This document shows, in pieces, positions 18,908 to 28,505 of a stretch of DNA of 64,000 nucleotides. Position 1 is the stretch's first letter. Every line of letters starts with the position of its first letter. The DNA is from CAIWHR01 sp963717695 (GTDB taxonomy: Bacteria; Pseudomonadota; Gammaproteobacteria; Burkholderiales; Casimicrobiaceae): the NCBI GenBank assembly GCA_963717695.1, contig CAVQWR010000001.1, positions 186,001 through 250,000 on the forward strand, read 5' to 3'. The position numbers were made by a program, and so were the translations under genes. The notes beneath the pieces are model-generated. The model had not been told where the DNA came from and did no database searches. It worked only from the letters and a program-made list of their open reading frames with translations.

Positions 18908-19134
18908 GAAGCGCAACCCGACGAACGGTGACGCTTTCGTTGCGCTTTTGCGACAACACGATTACCCCGGTCAGGAATGCGGAAAATGGGTGCGTTGCAG
19001 CATTGACGCGCACCCCCATAGGGAGGTGCGATGCACAACGCTGGGCATCGCGGGCCGCCACTCGTTGCAATCGTGACGGGGACACGATCGGCGTCCCCAG
19101 GGGCGTTCGGGACGCCGCAATGACCGGATGAAAC
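18908..19134. other. Non-coding gap between nrdA control region and pdeM
   Basis: No recognised gene. A 30-codon frame at 19031-19123 (plus) has a good GGGAGG before its ATG but no coding-like sequence. Confidence 0.4.
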
Positions 19135-19881
19135 CTACCGGGAGAGGGCAGGAAGCGCGAAAAGCCGGGAACCGGCGATTGCGACCACGGTGTCGCCCGC
19201 AGCCGGCGACACCATCGCGAGCCCCGTGAGGCGGCCGAAGGCGGGCAGGAGTGCGCGCTTTCGCCCCAGTACGAAGCACGGGAGGCGCGCCGAATCGCTG
19301 CCGCTCGACACGCGGATGCCCGGGTGCACGTGTCCGCACAATGCGTAGCCCGTGCGCGGCGTCTGCGGCTCGTGGCACAGCACGAACGGCGCGTGCGGAT
19401 GCGGGTCGGCGACGACGCGCACGCCCCACGAAGGCGGCGGGTCGCCCGCGTTCGCGTCGTGATTGCCGCGCACCAGCGTGATCGCGAGATCGCGGTGCGC
19501 GTCGCGCCAGCGCAGGAACGCGACGTCGAGCGCCTCGACGCGGCCGGCCGCCGCGTGCAGGAAATCGCCGAGGACGACGAGCTCCGTCGCACCGGTGGCG
19601 GCAATCAGTGCCGTGAAGCGTCCGAGATCGGTCGCCGTCGCGCCGCGGGGAAGCGGTACGCCCCCCGCGCGAAACGCGGCCCCTTTGCCGAGATGCACGT
19701 CGGCGACGAAGAGCGCGCGCCGGCGCGGCCAGTAGAGCGCGCGGTCCGCCAGAAGCTCGACGGCCTCACCGCCGAGGCTCAGCGCGAGCCGCCCGTTCGC
19801 GCCGGATGAGAGGCGCGCGGGCGCCGCGCTCGCGCTCTCGAGGTGAAGCGGGACCGTCACGGGAACGTCGTCACCAGCCAT
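19135..19881 (-). CDS. pdeM: PdeM-like DNA-repair phosphoesterase
   Basis: A calcineurin-like metallophosphoesterase of the ligase-associated PdeM group, 248 residues. The metal-binding blocks are in order: FVADVHLGKGAAFR, VVLGDFLHAAAGR, LVRGNHDANAG and CGHVHPGIRV. In characterised systems PdeM is encoded with an ATP-dependent ligase, an Lhr-type helicase and an exonuclease. Here it stands alone, while the helicase lies some 20 kb away at 39642-42161. The ATG at 19881 begins MAGDDVPV; the longer frame to 19959 is not family-like. Confidence 0.8.
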   Translation of the reverse strand: MAGDDVPVTVPLHLESASAAPARLSSGANGRLALSLGGEAVELLADRALYWPRRRALFVADVHLGKGAAFRAGGVPLPRGATATDLGRFTALIAATGATELVVLGDFLHAAAGRVEALDVAFLRWRDAHRDLAITLVRGNHDANAGDPPPSWGVRVVADPHPHAPFVLCHEPQTPRTGYALCGHVHPGIRVSSGSDSARLPCFVLGRKRALLPAFGRLTGLAMVSPAAGDTVVAIAGSRLFALPALSR

Positions 19882-20084
19882 CGCCAGCGGATGCCACTCA
19901 AGAAATTGGGGTCGGCGGTCGGGGCAGGTACGGCCCTTGCATGTCCTGGACGCGACCATTGTCGGGCGCGCGCCATCGGTGCAGACTGCAGCGATGGATT
20001 GTAGCGGAGGAAGGCTCCGCCGGCCGCGCGCCCGACCGTCAAAATCAATGCGCGCGCCACGAACCGGAACTCCTTGAGGGACGC

Positions 20085-20900
20085 ATGCCTCGCTTTGCCG
20101 CCAACCTGACGTTCCTCTTCAACGAGGTGCCGTTCCTCGACCGCTTCGCAGAGGCCGCGCAGGCCGGATTCCGCGCCGTCGAGTGCACGTTCCCGTACGA
20201 CGTTCCGGCGATGGAGATCGAGGAGCGGCTCACCGACTTCAAGCTCGACATGGTGCTGTTCAACGCACCACCCGGCGATCTCGCCGCCGGCGATCGCGGC
20301 ACCGCCGGCCTCCCGGGGCGCGAGCACGAGTTCCAGGCAGGATTCGCCACCGCACTGCGCTACGCGCAGGCGCTGCGGTGCCGGCGCGTGCACGTGATGT
20401 CGGGCGTGGTGCCCGACGATGCGACGCCGGCACAGCGGCTGATGCATCGCGCGACGCTGATCCGAAACCTTCGCTTCGCGTGCACCGAGGCGGCCGCCGT
20501 CGAGGTGACGGTGCTGATCGAAGCGCTCAATCCGCGCGACATGCCGGGCTATCTCTTCTCGACGCAGGCCGAGGCGCATGCGATCCGCGCCGACGTGGGT
20601 GCGCCGAACCTCAAGGTGCAGATGGACCTCTATCACACACAGATAGTCGAGGGCGACCTCACCGAGCGCATCCGCAAATACCTGCCATACATCGGCCACA
20701 TCCAGATCGCCGGGGTGCCGGGCCGGCACGAGCCCGACATCGGCGAGATCAACTATTCGTGGATCTTCCGGCTGCTGGACGACCTCAAGTATCCCGGCTT
20801 CATCGGCTGCGAGTACCGGCCGAACCAGACGACGGCGGCGGGGCTCCACTGGCTCTATCGGCTGATCGACCGGAAGCCTCCGGCGGCGGCCGCGGAGTAA
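20085..20900 (+). CDS. hyi: Hydroxypyruvate isomerase / 2-oxo-tetronate isomerase
   Basis: A 271-residue TIM-barrel of the xylose-isomerase-like family. The start MPRFAANLTFLFNEVPFLDR is typical of Hyi/OtnI. Later blocks are ALNPRDMPGYLFSTQAEA, KVQMDLYHTQIVEGDL, HIQIAGVPGRHEPDIGEINY and GCEYRPNQTT, which include the conserved acidic metal ligands. Hyi interconverts hydroxypyruvate and tartronate semialdehyde in glyoxylate metabolism; OtnI acts on 2-oxo-tetronates. No glyoxylate carboligase or reductase lies nearby, so the choice stays open. Ribosome binding site GAGGGA. Confidence 0.85.
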   Translation: MPRFAANLTFLFNEVPFLDRFAEAAQAGFRAVECTFPYDVPAMEIEERLTDFKLDMVLFNAPPGDLAAGDRGTAGLPGREHEFQAGFATALRYAQALRCRRVHVMSGVVPDDATPAQRLMHRATLIRNLRFACTEAAAVEVTVLIEALNPRDMPGYLFSTQAEAHAIRADVGAPNLKVQMDLYHTQIVEGDLTERIRKYLPYIGHIQIAGVPGRHEPDIGEINYSWIFRLLDDLKYPGFIGCEYRPNQTTAAGLHWLYRLIDRKPPAAAAE

Positions 20901-20909
20901 ATTCATCGC

Positions 20910-20936
20910 TTGCAATGAGGACGGCCATCGCATAAT
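20910..20936 (+). promoter_or_regulatory. Possible promoter of the propeller/dockerin gene
   Basis: TTGCAA and CATAAT are separated by 15 bases, shorter than ideal. The -10-like element lies 31 bases before the predicted ATG at 20967. Confidence 0.3.
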
Positions 20937-20966
20937 GTGACCCGCGCGTTGAAACGGGAGGCAAGG

Positions 20967-22475
20967 ATGCTGATCCCTAATCGTCGCCTGGTTGCAATCG
21001 TCGCCGCGATTCTGCTCTGCGCGCAGATGAGCGTCGCCCGGGCCGAGGGCGAACTTTTCGTCCTCAATGAAAGCGTCAACGTTTCGGTCTTCACGAGGAC
21101 CGCCAGCGGCAATGTGGCCCCGCTGCGGACCATCGTCGGGCCGGCGACGGGATTGACCGGCCCGGTCGGGCTCGCCGTCGACACGGTGCACAACGAGGTC
21201 GCCGTCGCGAATGGGGGCACCGGCGCGCCGGGCACGGCGTCGATCACGGTTTACGCGCTGGCCGCCAACGGCAACGCGTCGCCGATCCGAACCATCAGCG
21301 GGCCGTCCACCTCGGGGTTGGCGGGCGCGTTCGCGCTCATCATCGATACCGTCAACGACGAGCTCGCCGTGCTGACGCCGAACGGCGGCGGCGTCGTCAC
21401 CGTTTACGCGCGAACGGCAAATGGCGACGTGGCGCCGCTGCGAACGATCAGCGGCGCGGCAACGCAGATGGACACGCCGCGAGGCCTGGCACTCGACGTC
21501 GCTAACGGAGAGTTCTACGTCGCCAATTTCAACGATTCGGTCACGGTCTACCCGCGGACGGCCAGCGGCAATGCGGCGCCGTCGCGGACCCTGGTCGGCG
21601 CCGCCACCGGATTGAGCGCGCCGCGAGGACTCGTCGTGGACAACGCGAACAACGAGTTGATCGTGGCCAACCTCTTCAACTCGATCACCGTCTATCCCCG
21701 AACCGCTTCGCTCAACACCGCACCGCTGCGGACCATCTCCGGGCCCGCCACCGGATTGGACACGTCTTATGGCGTGGCGCTCGACAACGTGAACGATGAG
21801 ATCGCGGTGGCGAACGCCAGCGGCAATGCGGTGACCGTCTACCCGCGTACCGCCAACGGGAACGCTTCCCCGTCGCGAACGCTCGCAGGCGCCGCGACCG
21901 GATTGAGCCAGCCCGTGCGCCTCGCCATCACGACCACCTCGCCGCCGCCGCCGGGCCCGCCCGTGCTGCAAAGCGCCGCGTCCAGCCGCACGCACGGCGG
22001 CGCGGGCGCCTTCAGGCATCCGCTGTCGCTGGTTTCGACCAACCCGACGACCGAGCCGCGGCAGGGACCCGCGCAGGGGGTCGTATTCACGTTCGACAAG
22101 CCGATCAGCGGCGCCATCGCGTCGGTGGTCGAGGGTACTGCCGCGTTGGGCCCCGTCACGATCCTCGGCAACGAAGTGACCATCGCCCTGAACGGCGTGA
22201 GCGATCAGCAATACGTGACGATTTCGCTGTCCAACGTGGCGTCCACCGACGGTGGTACCGGCGGCAGCGCGTCGGTGCGACTGGGCTACCTGGTGGGCGA
22301 TGTGAGCCAGAACCGCGTGGTGACGCTGGCCGACCTCGGGCTCGTGAACGCGCAACTGGCGCAACCCGTGACGGCGGCGAACTTCCTCAAGGACGTCAAT
22401 GCGAGCGGCACGTTGACGCTGGCCGACAAGGGCATCACCAACGCCAATCTGACGCGGGCGCTTCCCGCGCCGTGA
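20967..22475 (+). CDS. Secreted beta-propeller protein with dockerin-like C-terminus
   Basis: A 502-residue protein with a signal peptide (LVAIVAAILLCAQMSVARA). Residues about 27-320 hold six repeats of roughly 48 residues with the pattern ITVYPRTASGNAAPLRTISG, ATGL, then a GLAVD and an EVAVAN strand, consistent with a six-bladed propeller. A proline linker (SPPPPGPP) leads to a beta-rich module with VVFTFDKPISGA. The end has two dockerin-type calcium loops: GDVSQNRVVTLADLGLVN and DVNASGTLTLADKGITN. The ATG at 20967 follows GGGAGG. It should be exported; the partner and function are unknown. Confidence 0.7.
   Translation: MLIPNRRLVAIVAAILLCAQMSVARAEGELFVLNESVNVSVFTRTASGNVAPLRTIVGPATGLTGPVGLAVDTVHNEVAVANGGTGAPGTASITVYALAANGNASPIRTISGPSTSGLAGAFALIIDTVNDELAVLTPNGGGVVTVYARTANGDVAPLRTISGAATQMDTPRGLALDVANGEFYVANFNDSVTVYPRTASGNAAPSRTLVGAATGLSAPRGLVVDNANNELIVANLFNSITVYPRTASLNTAPLRTISGPATGLDTSYGVALDNVNDEIAVANASGNAVTVYPRTANGNASPSRTLAGAATGLSQPVRLAITTTSPPPPGPPVLQSAASSRTHGGAGAFRHPLSLVSTNPTTEPRQGPAQGVVFTFDKPISGAIASVVEGTAALGPVTILGNEVTIALNGVSDQQYVTISLSNVASTDGGTGGSASVRLGYLVGDVSQNRVVTLADLGLVNAQLAQPVTAANFLKDVNASGTLTLADKGITNANLTRALPAP
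21046..21930 (+). repeat. Six protein-level propeller repeats
   Basis: Six degenerate units of about 145 bases encode the blades of the protein at 20967-22475. Units 3 to 6 are the most alike. The DNA has drifted, so recent duplication is unlikely. Confidence 0.65.
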
Positions 22476-22577
22476 CGCGCGGGTTCGATAAGGCAATCGC
22501 CGCGGCGGGCCGGAGCCGGCAGGTACGCCATCGACGACGCTCTTGATCGACCGGCCCGGCGTCCCCACCTACGGCCC

Positions 22578-23180
22578 GTGCCGCCCGTCACCACCGCCCT
22601 GATCGTCGCCAACGTGGCGATGTACCTGCTGGAGCAGGTCGCGCCCGGTTTCGCCTATCCGCTGGCCCTGTGGCCCCTCGGCGCCGGCACCGCGGGGGGT
22701 GCCAGCTTCGCGCCGTGGCAGCTCGTCACCTATGCATTCCTGCACGGCGGTCTGCTGCACCTCGCGTTCAACATGTTCGCCCTCTACATGTTCGGCAGCG
22801 CGATCGAGCAGGTGTTCGGCGCGCGCCGCTACCTGATCTACTACTTCGCGTGCGTGGTCTCCGCGGCGCTCACGCAACTCGTGTTCGCGATGGTTTCGGG
22901 CGGGTTCTACCCGACGGTCGGCGCGTCGGGCGGCGTGTTCGGACTGCTGCTCGCGTACGGCGTCTACTTCCCGAACAACCGCGTGATGCTGCTCTTCCCG
23001 CCGATTCCGATGCCGGCGCGCATCTTCGTGTTCGTCTACGCATTGATCGAGCTTTTCCTCGGCGTCACCGGCACGCAGGAGGGTGTGGCCCACTTCGCCC
23101 ATCTCGGCGGAATGATCGGCGGCTACGCGCTGCTGCGCTACTGGCGCGGCCGGGGCGGCGGAAGGCGCACGCTGCGCTGA
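22578..23180 (+). CDS. Rhomboid family intramembrane serine protease
   Basis: A 200-residue protein with six hydrophobic helices. The catalytic Ser is in TVGASGGVFGLLLAYG and the catalytic His in VAHFAHLGGMIGGY. The conserved HGGLLHLAFNMFALYMFG segment supplies the oxyanion-side residues. Rhomboids cleave membrane helices of substrate proteins within the bilayer. The start is a GTG at 22578, giving MPPVTTALIVANVAMYLL. The substrate is unknown. Confidence 0.9.
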   Translation: MPPVTTALIVANVAMYLLEQVAPGFAYPLALWPLGAGTAGGASFAPWQLVTYAFLHGGLLHLAFNMFALYMFGSAIEQVFGARRYLIYYFACVVSAALTQLVFAMVSGGFYPTVGASGGVFGLLLAYGVYFPNNRVMLLFPPIPMPARIFVFVYALIELFLGVTGTQEGVAHFAHLGGMIGGYALLRYWRGRGGGRRTLR

Positions 23181-23288
23181 GGCGACCGCGCTGCACGGCA
23201 GCGCCAGCCGCGGCGGGCAGGGGGTGTGATCGTGCGACGCGCGGGTGTACGCTCCTGCCCTCGAGCATCCGGGAGAAGGGGGAAGGGA

Positions 23289-23678
23289 ATGGCGGCCTCC
23301 AAGTCCATTCAGGTCATTCTGGCCCGGCAGCTCGCGAGCTGCATCGCAACACCCATCCTCCTCGTCGACGACGAGAACGCGCTCATTTACTACAACGAGC
23401 CCGCCGAGGCGATCTTCAACCAGCGCTTCGACGAGACCGGCGAAATGCCGGCGGCGGAGTGGACGAGCCGCTTCGCCGCCGTCGACGACGACCGCAATCC
23501 GATACCGCCCGACGCGCGGCCGATGAAGCGCGCGATCGTCGAGGGACACCCGGTCTCCCAGAGGATGTGGCTGCGAAGCTCCGGCGGCGACTGGCAGCAC
23601 CTGCACATCACCGCGATCCCGCTCTTCGGCGAGAAGGGCCTGCTCTGCGGCGCGATGAGCATCTTCTGGGCGATCTGA
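23289..23678 (+). CDS. PAS-domain protein
   Basis: A 129-residue cytoplasmic protein that is essentially a single PAS domain: ATPILLVDDENALIYYNEPA, then RFDETGEM, and WLRSSGGDWQHLHITAIPLF near the end. It has no kinase, GGDEF or DNA-binding output. It ends one base before the MBL hydrolase gene, so the two are probably co-transcribed and may work together. The ATG at 23289 follows a purine-rich AGGGGGAAGGG. Confidence 0.7.
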   Translation: MAASKSIQVILARQLASCIATPILLVDDENALIYYNEPAEAIFNQRFDETGEMPAAEWTSRFAAVDDDRNPIPPDARPMKRAIVEGHPVSQRMWLRSSGGDWQHLHITAIPLFGEKGLLCGAMSIFWAI

Positions 23679-23679
23679 G

Positions 23680-24522
23680 ATGCGCGTGACGCTGTGGGGC
23701 ACCCGCGGCTCGCTCGCCACGCCCGGCAATGCGACGGCCCGCTACGGCGGCAACACCTCGTGCGTCGGCGTGCGGGGCGACGACGGCACCGTGCTCGTGC
23801 TGGACGCGGGAACCGGCATCCGCGGACTCGGGCAGACCATCGACAAATCGATCCGGCGCATCGACATCCTGCTCACCCACCTCCACATGGACCACATCCA
23901 GGGACTCGGCTTCTTCGCGCCGCTCTATCGCGAGGACCTGGTGGTCGGAATCTGGGGCCCGGTGAGCAGCCAGGTGGGGCTGCGCGAGCGCCTGATGCGC
24001 TACCTCTCGCCTCCGCTCTTTCCCGTGAGCCTGCGCGAGCTGCCATGCGCCATCACGCTGCACGAGGTGCCGTGCGGCGAGTTCGCCATCGGCGAATTTC
24101 GCGTGACCTCCGCACTCGTCTGCCACCCGGGCCCGACGGTCGGCTACCGCATTGCGGACGCGAAGGGCCGCGTGCTCACCTACCTTCCGGATCACGAGCC
24201 GGCGCTCGGCGCGCTGCCGTTCCCGTCGCTGCCCTGCGAATGGACGTCGGGTGGCGGTCTGGCGGCGCGCGCGGACCTGCTGATCCACGACAGCCAGTAT
24301 CGCGCCGACGAATACGCGGGCCACGTCGGCTGGGGACACAGCTCGTTCCAGCAGACGCTCGCCTTCGCGGCACTTACCGGCGTCAGGCATCTGGTGCCGT
24401 TCCACCACGATCCCGGCCATTCCGACGTCGACGTCGATCGCCTGATGGCCGAGGCGCTTGCCGACGCGAAGCCCGCGTTTCGCGTGTCGCCCGGCCTCGA
24501 AGGATCGACGTTCGACCTCTAG
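23680..24522 (+). CDS. MBL-fold metallohydrolase
   Basis: A 280-residue metallo-beta-lactamase fold protein. The metal motif is THLHMDHIQG, followed by a PHP-like later histidine in VCHPGPTVGYRI, an acidic YLPDHEPALG, LIHDSQY and a final VPFHHDPGHSD. The opening TLWGTRGSLATPGNATARYG is typical of RNase Z-like or cyclic-nucleotide phosphodiesterase-like members. The gene is coupled to the PAS gene upstream with a 1-base gap, so PAS-sensed control of a hydrolase or a signalling role is possible. Confidence 0.75.
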   Translation: MRVTLWGTRGSLATPGNATARYGGNTSCVGVRGDDGTVLVLDAGTGIRGLGQTIDKSIRRIDILLTHLHMDHIQGLGFFAPLYREDLVVGIWGPVSSQVGLRERLMRYLSPPLFPVSLRELPCAITLHEVPCGEFAIGEFRVTSALVCHPGPTVGYRIADAKGRVLTYLPDHEPALGALPFPSLPCEWTSGGGLAARADLLIHDSQYRADEYAGHVGWGHSSFQQTLAFAALTGVRHLVPFHHDPGHSDVDVDRLMAEALADAKPAFRVSPGLEGSTFDL

Positions 24523-24682
24523 AGCGCCGCCACGAACGCATTTGCGGTGCGACGCCACGGTGCCTGCTTCGTCCGGTCGGCATCCCTTCGCGGGTATCAT
24601 GTGAGCCTTTCCATGGCGCGCGGCGCGCCTTCCGCGGTTGCGCGGAGGCGTCGCGCGACGCAAGAGAGCGGGCGAGCGTTGG

Positions 24683-25048
24683 GTGTACGCACAGCTGATC
24701 AAATACGGAACCGCGGGCGCCGTCGGCACGGCGGTGCAGTACGCGATCCTGATCGGCCTCGTCGAGGTGCTGCACGGCGATCCGGTCGTCGCCTCGACGC
24801 TGGGCGCCATCGCCGGCGCGGTCGTCAACTATCTCCTCAACTATCACTACACGTTCCGCAGCCGGCGCCCGCATGCGTCCTCGCTCGCCAAGTACATGGT
24901 CGTGTCGGCGGCCGGCATCGCCCTCAACGCGGTCGTGCTCGCCGGGGCGACGACGTGGCTCGGCATGCATTACGTCGGCGCGCAGGTGGCGGCCACCGTC
25001 ATCGTGTTCTTCATGGCGTTCGCCGTAAATCGCGTGTGGACGTTCTGA
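24683..25048 (+). CDS. GtrA family polyprenyl-linked sugar flippase
   Basis: A 121-residue protein with four membrane helices and the GtrA pattern: QLIKYGTAGAVGTAVQYAIL at the start, then AGAVVNYLLNYHYTFRSRR and a final FAVNRVWTF. GtrA proteins flip undecaprenyl-phosphate-linked sugars across the inner membrane. The GTG at 24683 puts the first helix at the usual distance; a TTG at 24638 is also open. It begins a four-gene glycan cluster with GT39, AsnB and GT2. Confidence 0.8.
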   Translation: MYAQLIKYGTAGAVGTAVQYAILIGLVEVLHGDPVVASTLGAIAGAVVNYLLNYHYTFRSRRPHASSLAKYMVVSAAGIALNAVVLAGATTWLGMHYVGAQVAATVIVFFMAFAVNRVWTF

Positions 25049-25079
25049 TGCCGCGGCGCACCGGCTTCCCGATTTCCTG

Positions 25080-26603
25080 ATGGCGTCGGTCCCCCAATCG
25101 TCGACTCCGCCCGCATCGGCCGTCCGCATCGCGGATGCGCCCGACGAGCGCCGCTGGCTGCTGTGGCTGCTGCTCTTTGCCATCGTCGTGCGCGTCGCCA
25201 CGCTCGGCGTGTATCCGCTGATGGACAACACCGAGGCGCGCTATGCCGAGATCGCGCGCAAGATGATCGAGACGGCGGACTGGATCACGCCGCAGTTCCA
25301 GTACGGCGTCGCGTTCTGGAGCAAGCCGCCGCTTTCCACCTGGCTCACCGCCGGCACGTACGCCGTGTTCGGGATCAACGAGTTCGCGGCGCGCCTCTCG
25401 TCCCTCGTGTGCTGCCTCCTCGTCGTGTGGATCACCGTAGATCTCGCCGGCCGCCGCGCCGTCGCGGGGCTTCCCCTCAAGGCCGCGCTGGTACTGTTCA
25501 CGACGCCCCTCTTCTTCATTTCTGCGGGCGCCGTGATGACCGATCCGGCGCTCACGGTCGGCACGACGCTCTCGATGGCGGGGTTCTGGCATGCGATGAC
25601 GCGCGAGGGTCGCGCCGCGCGGGTGTGGGGCTACCTCTTTTTCGTCGGCCTCGCGATCGGCCTGCTCGCAAAGGGTCCCGTCGGCGTCGTGCTGACGTTC
25701 CTGCCCGTCGGCCTGTGGACGCTGTGGAAGGGCGGCATCGGCAATGTGTGGCGCCGCTTGCCGTGGATCACCGGCCTCGCCCTGACGACGGCGCTGGCGC
25801 TGCCGTGGTACCTGCTGGCCGAGTCGCGCACGCCGGGCTTCCTCGAATACTTCATCGTCGGCGAGCACTGGAAGCGCTACACGGTCTCCGGATGGAAGGG
25901 CGACATGTTCGGCACCGCGCACGTGCGCCCGCGCGGGATGATCTGGCCGTTCGCGGTTCTCTCGACGCTGCCGTGGTGCGTGGTCTGGGTCGGAATGCTG
26001 TGGCAGCTGCGCCGCAAGGGCGCGTCGCCCGTCGCGCGCGCGGACGACGGCTGGCGTGCCTACCTGCTGTTGTGGCTGTTCGCGTCGCCGGTGTTCTTCA
26101 CGTTCGCCGGCAACATCCTGTTCACCTACGTGCTGCCCGCGATGCCCGCCTTCGCGCTGCTGGTGGCCGCGGCCTGGGTCGCGGTCGGCGACGCGCGCGG
26201 CCGCGGTGCATCGACCAAGATTTCGGCGCTTGCGATTCCCGTGCTGATGGTGCTCGGCATCGTCTTCGTCGTTCCGCGCGTCGGGCCCGAGCGCTCGCAC
26301 AAGGCGCTGGTCGCGCGCTACCAGGCGCTCCGCGCGGCGGAGATCGAGCGCCTCATCTACGTCAACGAGGCGCCGCAGTCGGCCGAGTTCTATGCGGGCG
26401 GCAAGGTCGTCACCGTGAAGACGCTGCCCGAGCTCGACCGCTTCCTCGGCGACGGCCAGCGCGACTTCTATGCGCTGACGCAAAGCCAGCTCGACGAGCG
26501 GCCCGACCTCGGCACGCGTCTCACGACGGTGGGACGCTTCGGTCGCTATCTCCTGCTGCAGGACGCGGCGCCGCCGCCCCTGCCGGCGCGGCCGGCGGGG
26601 TGA
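25080..26603 (+). CDS. GT39/ArnT-like membrane glycosyltransferase
   Basis: A 507-residue multi-helix protein of the ArnT/PMT superfamily. The first periplasmic loop carries DNTEARYAEIARKMIETADW, containing the acidic residues that are catalytic in this family. SKPPLSTWL follows, and there are about 11-12 membrane helices before a C-terminal soluble region. Such enzymes take a sugar from a polyprenyl-phosphate donor and put it on lipid A, protein or glycan in the periplasm. Position between gtrA and the GT2 gene suggests it uses the product of that GT2. Confidence 0.8.
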   Translation: MASVPQSSTPPASAVRIADAPDERRWLLWLLLFAIVVRVATLGVYPLMDNTEARYAEIARKMIETADWITPQFQYGVAFWSKPPLSTWLTAGTYAVFGINEFAARLSSLVCCLLVVWITVDLAGRRAVAGLPLKAALVLFTTPLFFISAGAVMTDPALTVGTTLSMAGFWHAMTREGRAARVWGYLFFVGLAIGLLAKGPVGVVLTFLPVGLWTLWKGGIGNVWRRLPWITGLALTTALALPWYLLAESRTPGFLEYFIVGEHWKRYTVSGWKGDMFGTAHVRPRGMIWPFAVLSTLPWCVVWVGMLWQLRRKGASPVARADDGWRAYLLLWLFASPVFFTFAGNILFTYVLPAMPAFALLVAAAWVAVGDARGRGASTKISALAIPVLMVLGIVFVVPRVGPERSHKALVARYQALRAAEIERLIYVNEAPQSAEFYAGGKVVTVKTLPELDRFLGDGQRDFYALTQSQLDERPDLGTRLTTVGRFGRYLLLQDAAPPPLPARPAG

Positions 26604-26608
26604 GCTGA

Positions 26609-28505
26609 ATGTGCGGCATCGTGGGGCAGGCGGGCGGGCGCGCCGCGCCGGAGGAAGTCGAGGCGCTGCTGCGCCGGCAGGTCGCGCTGCTGCACCGGCG
26701 CGGGCCCGACGACACCGGCTTCGAAGTCGATCCGGATTTCGGCTTCGGCCACGCGCGTCTCGCGATCATCGATCCCGAGCTCGGCCACCAGCCGTTCGTC
26801 TCAACCGACGGCGAAGTCGTGCTGACCTACAACGGCGAGATCTACAACTACCTCGAGCTGCGCGATGAGCTGATCCGCGCGGGTCACGGGTTTCGCACGA
26901 ACTCCGACACCGAGGTGCTCGTCAACGGTTATCGGCATTGGGGGAGGGACGTCCTGCAGAAGCTGGATGGCCAGTTCGCGTTCGCGCTGTGGGACAGGCG
27001 CAGCCGCACGCTCTTCTGCGCGCGCGACCCGTACGGACAGAAGCCGTTGTTCTATCACTTCGCCGACGGGCGCCTCGCGTTCTCGTCGGAATGCCGCACG
27101 TTTCCGCTCCTCCCCGGTTTCCGTGCCGAAGTCGACCCCGCGTCGCTCGTCGACTTTCTCGCGTTCGAGTCGCTGCCCTTCGACCGCTCGATCTGGCGCG
27201 GCGTCAGCAAGCTGCCGCCCGGGCACTGGCTCTCGTTCGCGGACGGCAAGGTCGACCTCGGGCGCTACTTCGACTCGGTGCCGCGCGCGACCGCCGGCCA
27301 CGCGACCGGTGTCGCGCTCGACGACGAGATCCACGATATCCTGCGGCAATCGGTCAAGCGGACCTTCCGCGCCGACGTTCCGGTGGGATTGCTCCTTTCC
27401 GGCGGGCTCGATTCATCTATGGTGCTCGCGATCCTGCGCGAAGTGCATCCGAGCGTGCCGCTGCGCACGTTCACGATCCGCAACGTCGATCGCTCGTTCG
27501 ACGAGAGCGGGGCGGCGGAGTTGCTCGCGAACCGATTCGGGACGAAGCACACGGTGGTCACGGCGGAGCCCGCGCAACTCGCGGCCGTGGCGTCGAAGCT
27601 CCCGGCGCTGCTCGACGAGCCGCAGGCCGACCCGGGCATCCTGCCGAAGTACATGATCTGCGGCGAGATCGCGAAGACGACCAAGGTTGCGCTGACCGGC
27701 GACGGCGGCGACGAGTTCTTCTACGGCTACGCGATCTTTCGCGCGCAGCGGCTCGCGCGGTTCGCGAAGCTCCTGCCGGACGCGCTGCATCGCCACGTGG
27801 TGCGCCCGCTGGCGCAGAGCCTGCCCGCCAGCAGCGGCTACATGAGCTTCGATCTCAAGCTGAAGGCGTTCACCAGGGGTTTTCCGGCGCTCGACCACCT
27901 GCGCAACTTCTACTGGACCTGCGCGTTTTCCGATCGCGACCTTGCTTCGCTCCTGCTGCGAGCATCGCCATCATTTCGACGACCTGCAGATCCAGCTCGG
28001 GCGCCTTGCCACACGCTGGGACGCGGCGAGCGGCGAGCTCGGACGCCTCGCCTACCTTTACCAGCAACAGTATCTTCCGGATTACGTGCTGCCCAACTCC
28101 GACCGGTCGTCAATGCTGCAGTCCGTGGAACTGCGCACGCCGTTCCTCGCGCCCGACCTCGTGCGCAAGCTCAATTCGCTGCCGGATTCGGTCAAAATGC
28201 GGGGAGGGGAGACGAAGTCGATCCTGCGTCGCATCGCGCACCGGGTGCTCCCGCCGGAGATCGCGCGGGCGCGCAAGATCGGCTTCACCGCCCCGGTCGC
28301 CTCGCTGATCCGCAACGAGCTGCGCGAGGAGATCCAGGAGTTCCTCGGCGCTCCGCACCTGCGTGCGCAGGGGATCTTCAACGAGGGCTACGTCGCGCGG
28401 CTGCTGCACGAGCACTTCACGAACCGGCACAATCACTACAAGCAGATCTGGGCACTGTTCATGCTGCAGAAGTGGCTGTATGGCCAGAAGGCGCAACTGT
28501 CATGA
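26609..28505 (+). CDS. asnB: Glutamine-hydrolysing asparagine synthase (AsnB-type; one frameshift)
   Basis: The N-terminal glutaminase starts MCGIVGQAGG with catalytic Cys2, and YNGEIYNYLELRDEL follows. The synthetase domain has the ATP loop LLLSGGLDSSMVLAIL and ALTGDGGDEFFYGY. The frame changes near 27950; one extra C there explains it, and HHFDDLQIQLGRL continues in the new frame to the stop at 28505. About 632 residues, normal length. In glycan clusters such enzymes often amidate sugar acids rather than make asparagine, and the setting here favours that. The start is 5 bases after the GT39 stop. Confidence 0.8.

Noticed and set aside
19031..19123. A 30-codon plus-strand frame with a GGGAGG before its ATG.
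   Set aside because: It is short, has no coding-like sequence and lies in a control region; the purine run may be chance.
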